Part shown: positions 58,561-64,000 of the stretch, one piece after another
Layout of the letters: each line of letters opens with the position of its first letter
How positions within the stretch are numbered: position 1 is the first letter of the stretch
Origin: Coniochaeta sp. PMI_546
Lineage: Eukaryota; Ascomycota; Sordariomycetes; Coniochaetales; Coniochaetaceae
Assembly: GCA_021432605.1 (NCBI GenBank)
Contig: MU271162.1
Span: 425,308 to 489,307, forward strand
Length of the DNA stretch: 64,000 nt
Reading direction: 5' to 3'
Notes under the pieces: model-generated
The model's database searches: none
Seen by the model: only the letters and a program-made list of their open reading frames with translations
Told to the model about the DNA's origin: nothing
Made by a program: the position numbers and the translations under genes

Positions 58561-58929
58561 GGGATTAGTTAGTTTCTCGCCTTACGAGGCCTAAACTGTT
58601 CGATGTTTCGTAACGGTATTAACGCGGTAAGTATAAAGGTTACTATTTCAATCTTAATATCGGCAACTCAAAGTATCTGGCTAAAAACGTATTATATTTC
58701 AGCTGACTTTCTCTTTATTTCTTAAGGCTTAGCAACCCCGTTATAGATAATATCTTACTCTATATAGACTACCTTAGCGTTAAGTATAAGCGTATAGCTA
58801 GTAATAGAGTCTATAACTTTAGACCCGCTAATAGTAAGTATATATTCCTTCGGTAGCTAAATAGACGATACGATAATTTGCTGATATTTGACTATAAGGT
58901 TGATAAGGTCGTTAACATAGATAAGGGAG

Positions 58930-59360
58930 GTATGCGCGTCTACCCCTCGTACCTTAAAAGCTACGGCGTTTACCGCCTTCCTAAGTTCGCTACTTGTTAA
59001 CAAGGGACTTGGTTACGGTAGGCTAGTAAAGAAGAGGTTAAACAAGTACCTAATACCGTACTTACCTTATACGTAAACAACATACCCGATCGCACTTACC
59101 TTATACGTAAATAACGTACCTGATCGTACCTACCTTCGATATTTATATCGTTATCCTTATAAACGTAAACTACGTTATAACGACCTCTGTTCTCCTTATC
59201 TATATTAAAAGACATTTGTCTTTTAAACAAGTTTATAATCAACTTCGATAACGACGGCTCGTATAATACTAAGCTTATATAATATAACGGTAATTCAAAT
59301 AAAGGCTAACGTAGGCGTTTATATAAACAAGGATAGCTCTTACCCCTTAATCTACGTAAG
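58930..59360 (+). repeat. Direct duplication of about 0.4 kb, copy 1 (partner at 59395-59795)
   Basis: Shared order: a minisatellite-like unit, ACGTACCTGATCGTACC, a stretch containing CGTTATAACGA, GATAACGACGGCTCGTA, AACGGTAATTC and GGATAGCT. It differs from its partner mostly by C/T and G/A changes expected from RIP. Confidence 0.75.
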
Positions 59361-59394
59361 TAGTTTTATAAGAAACAATTACTTGGTAACTTAT

Positions 59395-59795
59395 ATCCGT
59401 ACCTATCGTACCTTAAAACGGTTGTAAAGTTTTCCGTTATCCTTTTTATTATTTGTTAATAAGGGAAGACTTCGCTACCGGTAGAATAGTAAAGAAGAGG
59501 TATAACTACCTAACGCCGTACCTACTTTATACTAGACAACGTACCTGATCGTACCTACCTTGTAACTAGGTATCGTACCTACTTTCGACCTTTATATTAT
59601 CGTCTTTCCAAAACTAGACCGCGTTATAACGATTTCTATTCTTTCTATATATAAGATATTGTATTATAAATAAGTTATAGTTAACCTCGATAACGACGGC
59701 TCGTAAAATACCAAGCCTACGTAACGTAACGGTAATTCGAATAGGTACTAACGTAAACGCTAATCTATATAGGGATAGCTTCTACCTTTTAATCG
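59395..59795 (+). repeat. Direct duplication of about 0.4 kb, copy 2 (partner at 58930-59360)
   Basis: Second copy of the same 0.4-kb segment, immediately downstream of the first. Confidence 0.75.
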
Positions 59796-60205
59796 TAAGA
59801 CTTACCCCGCTACCTCAACTATAGGAGAACGTTATAAAACGTTATTATGGCTAACTAGCAATTACCCTATATACCTCCTACGACAATTACCTATATATTA
59901 TATATTCAACTAACTTATAACCGGTCAACTAATATTAACTCTTATAATAAGGTTTCTATAGTAAAAAGATAATAGGTTATACGTTATATCGTAAACGATT
60001 ATTACGAGCCGTTAGCTTGACTAATATACGCGTTTGTAATAAGATTCTTAACCGTATTTATAAAACACGTATCAATTATATTGATACAATACCTTATTAC
60101 TACGATATGATATAGGCCTTAATAAAATCGTATATGATTTCTTACGTAAGCCTATATTATATCAGGGCAAATAATTATTATAGTTTCTAAATACTATATA
60201 CTAAA

Positions 60206-60597
60206 TATTACGAACCTATAGGTAACGGAAGGTGCCCCGTTAATAGATAAGGAACATATATACGAGACTTATCGTAGTATATAGGTTAGGGACCTCGAGT
60301 CACGTGATTGATAGATAGGATCGGTATCGATCGTATCTATTACGATAGATCGGATAGACGTCTAACACGTCTATTATTATAATCTTTACTAGTATATAGG
60401 AAAGAGTCTTTTCAGGCTCCGTTATAGATAGTTCTTGATTACCTAGTAATCAATCTAAGTATTCAATCGAGGTTATTATTAAGTAAGATACTTATCTTAA
60501 CGATACTAGAATAAAGACTACTTGTTATACTTTAACTTACTTACCTTAAGTAATAGAACTCACCTTCTGATCCTTAGCCCGTTTTAGGATCGTTATA
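60206..60597 (+). repeat. LTR copy 1 (392 bp), RIPed
   Basis: It aligns end to end with the LTR at 62356-62747 and with the inverted copy at the window end. Terminal TG...CA have become TA...TA by RIP. It is followed directly by the same internal sequence (TTTGATTA and TATTCGGTA) that follows copy 2. Confidence 0.9.
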
Positions 60598-62355
60598 TTT
60601 TGATTACTCTTATTCGGTAGGTTAACCTTATACTAAATAGCTAACAATTATATCGACCAAAGGAACCGTTATAATTATATCCAAGGAAGAATTTGCTTAG
60701 TAGGTTACTAAGTTCGGAACTGAATTGGAGAAGTTAAAGAACGAATATAAAGAACTAAAGTCTAGATCGGCGGAACCTAAGAACGACTTTAAGACTACGG
60801 AACGAACGGCCAAGATTAAGGCCCCGCGGCCGGAACCTTACGATAAGAACCGCGAAAGGTTATAAGCCTTTATCACCTAGATTAATACGTATTTCTCGAT
60901 CAACAAGACGGTTTTCGTTTACGAATACGAAAGGGTAGTATACGTAGTAGGAATACTAAGGGGAAGAGTTACGGAATAGTACGAACTAACGTTACGCGAT
61001 TAGATAGATAATATTATTAACGATCGCAAACCCGAAACTAGAATATTATTTAATAGTCTCGACAAATTCTAAGAGAAACTCCGCGAGACGTTCGGTAATC
61101 TTGATAAAACGCGAGCGGCCGAACGATAGCTAATAAACCTAAGGTAAAAGGGATCGGCGGGAACTTATATAACCGAGTTCAAACGTTTCTTTACGAAATT
61201 CGATTTGGGAGAAATAGCTTTTATAATCTAATTTTACGTAAAGCTCCGTAATAACGTTAAAGACGAACTTAGCAAAACCGATAGATTTAAGACTCTTTAT
61301 AAATACGTTACCTAGGTTATCCTAATCGATAATCGATTATATAAACGATAGTTAGAAAAGAAACGAAGAAGAATCGTATAAGGACGATCTAATAATAATA
61401 ATACCGCGAATACTAGTTAAAAGAAGTCTACCGTTTATAATAGTTACTCTAGACTAATAGAACTGGACGTTACCCGGAAGAACAATTCTAAGAAAAACAA
61501 GAAGTATTTTAATTACGGTAAGCAAAGATATTTCGCTAACAAATATCGATAACCTAAGAAAGCCTAGAAACCAGTCCCCGAAAACAAGGTTCAAGTAATA
61601 ATAAAGGAGGATAGATCCCGCGTTATCGTAATAATACGTAGAGAATAACAATATAAGGTATTTCTTAGATTACCGGGAGAAGAAGTCGACTTGGTAGTAA
61701 TATTAGGGTACGATATTACAAATATAACGTATCTGGTTAATTTATTAGACCGGGAATAAGACGAAATCGAAGAAGAACAAATACCTTTATATAGAGATTA
61801 CGAGTCGGTATATATTAATTCGGTCTATTATAATTAGATTTCGTAAAATTCGTACGTCTTTTACCGTTATACTTAGTATATATAAGAAAAATTGGATTAC
61901 AAATAGATACTAGTACGAATACCAATAACTAGACCGATACCTTACCCTTATAGACCGAGAGATATCGAAGGATACGAGGAAATATATAGGAACGGATAGT
62001 ACCTATTGTTAACGCCGCCCGGAACTATATAATTACAATTTAACCTAACGGGATAGGAATTCCTAATAATAACGGAACCTAAGCGAAGAATCGAAGGTAA
62101 GAACCAATTATAAATTACTTACTTACCCGAGAACTCGGTAAGATAAACGGGACGATTAGGATATTCGGTATTAGAAATCGTAACGTAGGTTACGACGGGA
62201 GGAAAATCGACCGAAGAGTTCTAAATACGATAATACCGTATTAACGCGCGAGTTAATACGTATTTGGCGAGTTACCGGGGCTATAAGTTATAAATATAAA
62301 GAAGGATCGAGGAGTTAGTATAAGAAGCGGACTAAATAGACAAACGTTTGGATAG
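60598..62355 (+). mobile_element. Internal region of LTR element 1: RIPed gag, no reverse transcriptase seen
   Basis: The gag-like frame runs from about 60650 (ATA in place of the ATG present in copy 2). Reading TAG/TAA as former Gln/Trp gives KFGTELEKLKNEYKELKSR, KIKAPRPEPYDKNRERL, then the capsid-like LRETFGN, MEFKRFFTKFDLGEM-type stretch, ALYKYV-like helices and a zinc-knuckle remnant YFNYGKQRYFANKYR (Cys codons changed to Tyr). This resembles Ty3/Gypsy Gag. After about 61570 another 0.8 kb leads to LTR 2, and I recognise no RT, RNase H or integrase motif. LTR plus internal plus LTR is 2542 bp, suggesting a non-autonomous gag-only element or a deleted one. Confidence 0.75.
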
Positions 62356-62747
62356 TGTTACAAACCCGCGGGTGACGAAGGACACCCCGCCAATAGATAA
62401 GAAACAGATATATAGGGCGTATCGTATTGTATAGACTAGGGACCCCGGGTTACGTAACTGATATTCAGGATACGCTCGTAGTAGCCGTATTATAATATAG
62501 AGGATACGGGTATATTACCCGTATTACTATATTCATTTCAAATATATAGGAAGGAGTCCTTCGGGATTCCGTTACAAATAATTCTTGATCACCTAATAAT
62601 CAATCTAAGTATTCAATCGAGGTTATTATTGAGTAAGATACTTGTTTTAACGATACTAGAATAAAGACTGTTTGTTATACCTTAACTTACTTACCTTAAG
62701 TAATAGAACTTACCTTCTGATCTTTAGCCCGTCTTGGGATCGTTATA
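62356..62747 (+). repeat. LTR copy 2 (392 bp), RIPed
   Basis: Starts TGTTACAAACCCGCGGGTGA and ends ...GGATCGTTATA (former CA end). It serves both as the 3' LTR of element 1 and the 5' LTR of the gag copy that follows, because the same primer-site-side sequence follows it. Identical in length to copy 1. Confidence 0.9.
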
Positions 62748-63671
62748 CTTTGATTATTCCTATTCGGTAAGTTAACCCTATACTAAGTAGCTAATAATCA
62801 TGTCGATAAAAGGAACCGTTGTAATTATATCCAAGGAAGAACTTATTCAGTAGGTAACTAAGTTCGGAACTGAATTGGAGAAGTTGAAAAACGAATATGA
62901 AAAACTGAAGTCTAGATCGGCGGAACCTAAGAACGACCTTAAGACTACGGAACGAATTGCTAAGATTAAGGCTCCGCGGCCGGAACCTTACGACGGGAAC
63001 CGCGAAAGGTTATAAGCCTTTATCACCTAGACTAATACGTACCTCTTAATCAATAAGGCGGTTTTCGTTTACGAATACGAAAAGGTAATATACGTAATAG
63101 GAATACTAAAGGGAAAAGCTACGGAATAATACGAACTAACGTTACGCGATTGGATAGATAATATTGCTAACGATCGCAAACCCGAAACTAGAGTACTATT
63201 TAATAATCTCGATAAATTCTAGGAGAAACTCCGCGAGACGTTCGGTAGTCCGGATAAGACGCGAGCGGCCGAACGACAGTTGATAAACCTAAGGTAGAAG
63301 GGATCGGCGGGAACCTATACGGCCGAGTTCAAACGCCTTTCTACGAAACTCGATTTAGGGGAAACGGCCTTTATAATTCAGTTTTACGGAAGACTTCGTA
63401 ATAACGTCAAGGACGAACTCAATAAGACCGATAGGCCCAAAACTCTTTATAAGTACGTTATATAAGCTATCCTAATCGATAATCGATTATATAAACGATA
63501 ATTGGAAAAGAAACGAGGAAGAGTCGTATAGGGACGATCTAGTAATAGTAATATTACGAATACTAGCCAAAAGAGGTCTACCGCTTATAGTAGTTATTCT
63601 AGACTAATAGAACTAGACGTTACCCGGAAGGATAATTCTAAGAAAAATAAGAAATATTTTAACTACGGTAA
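62748..63671 (+). mobile_element. Gag of LTR element 2, RIPed and interrupted
   Basis: An ATG is kept at 62800 (MSIKGTVVIISKEEL). The Gag reading is collinear with copy 1 (KFGTELEKLKNEYEKLKSR, APRPEPYDGNRERL, LRETFGSPDKTRAAERQ, GRLRNNVKDELNKTD) with stops at former Gln/Trp codons at partly different places, so the two copies were mutated separately. It breaks off at 63671 in the run leading to the zinc knuckle, exactly where the inverted LTR starts. Confidence 0.8.
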
Positions 63672-64000
63672 TGTAACGATCCCAAGACGGGCTAAGGATC
63701 AGAAGGTGAGTTCTGTTACTTAGGGTAAGTAAGTTAAGGTGTAACAAGCAGTCTTCACTCTGGTATCGTTAAGACAAGTGTCTTACTCAAAAGATAACCT
63801 CAATTGAATACTTAGATTGATCACTGGGTGATCAAGAACTATCTGTAGCGGAGTCTAGAGAGACTCCTTCCTATATACTTGTAGAGACTGTGGTGATATG
63901 GTCGATAGGAAACTATCACCCATATCCTGATATGCCTGCTATGAAACTATTCCTTCTATCAGTCACGTGACCCGGGGTCCCTGGCCCATGCAGTGCGATA
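63672..64000 (-). repeat. Inverted LTR of the same family, not RIPed, cut by window end
   Basis: The sequence from TGTAACGATCCCAAGACGGG onward is the reverse complement of the 3' end of the 392-bp LTR. About 329 bases are present and about 63 lie beyond the edge. It keeps CpA and TpG, unlike LTR 1 and LTR 2, and has the intact TG...CA type end. It is therefore a younger insertion, either a solo LTR or the end of a full element running out of the window. Confidence 0.88.

Larger units (their letters stand above)
56700..60205. repeat. Heavily RIPed repeat block
   Basis: Very AT-rich and TA-dense, nearly free of CpA and TpG, with CpG kept: the classic result of RIP acting on CpA. Every frame has stops. 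A minus-strand reading around 57160-57480, treating TAG/TAA as former Gln/Trp codons, gives long Lys/Arg/Glu-rich protein-like sequence, so the block derives from a coding repeat whose family I cannot name. It contains the minisatellite and internal duplications listed separately. Confidence 0.8.

Noticed and set aside
61454-61651. Minus-strand hydrophobic frame of 65 codons in the gag region
   Set aside because: It is antisense to RIPed gag; the AT-rich composition produces Leu/Phe/Tyr runs by chance.

Overview
The window reads as genomic DNA from a filamentous ascomycete (Pezizomycotina). The genes carry short GT-AG introns of about 45-150 bp. The families are typical of moulds: a multimodular NRPS, a CFEM receptor, Zn2Cys6 and C2H2/Fungal_trans regulators, and DAL5 and sugar MFS permeases. 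The repeat blocks show the signature of repeat-induced point mutation (RIP): CpA/TpG is almost absent and TpA is abundant, with Gln and Trp codons turned into stops while CpG is kept. Species cannot be named from sequence alone.

Layout. Positions 1-6322 are the 3' end of a large NRPS, A-T-C-A-T-C, cut by the left edge. Next comes a CFEM/Pth11-like receptor (7113-8832, minus, eight exons), then a decayed repeat block (about 9940-11340). From 12.0 to 25.0 kb there is a CocE/X-Pro-dipeptidyl-peptidase-like hydrolase with a one-base frameshift, a FAD monooxygenase pseudogene, a remnant of an alcohol dehydrogenase, a C2H2/Fungal_trans regulator, a secreted PAF-acetylhydrolase-like esterase and a Zn2Cys6 regulator. 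A leucine-zipper protein lies at 26.9-27.8 kb. From 28 to 41 kb the window is gene-poor and full of relics: an ABC-B transporter pseudogene, a serine-protease fragment and a broken hypothetical gene.

From 41.1 to 55.0 kb lies the best-preserved functional block: intradiol dioxygenase, MFS sugar transporter, GH78 alpha-L-rhamnosidase, GH79 beta-glucuronidase and a DAL5-type permease. Together they suggest uptake and breakdown of rhamnose/glucuronate-bearing plant glycosides or glycan caps, with ring cleavage of a catecholic aglycone. This is an inference from gene content; no such cluster is being quoted from the literature.

From about 56.7 kb to the end the DNA is RIP-degraded repeat. It holds a minisatellite of about nine units of 68-89 bp, larger internal duplications, and a tandem LTR-gag-LTR-gag array with 392-bp LTRs. 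The second gag is interrupted at 63672 by an inverted copy of the same LTR that has not been RIPed, which marks a younger nested insertion running off the right edge.
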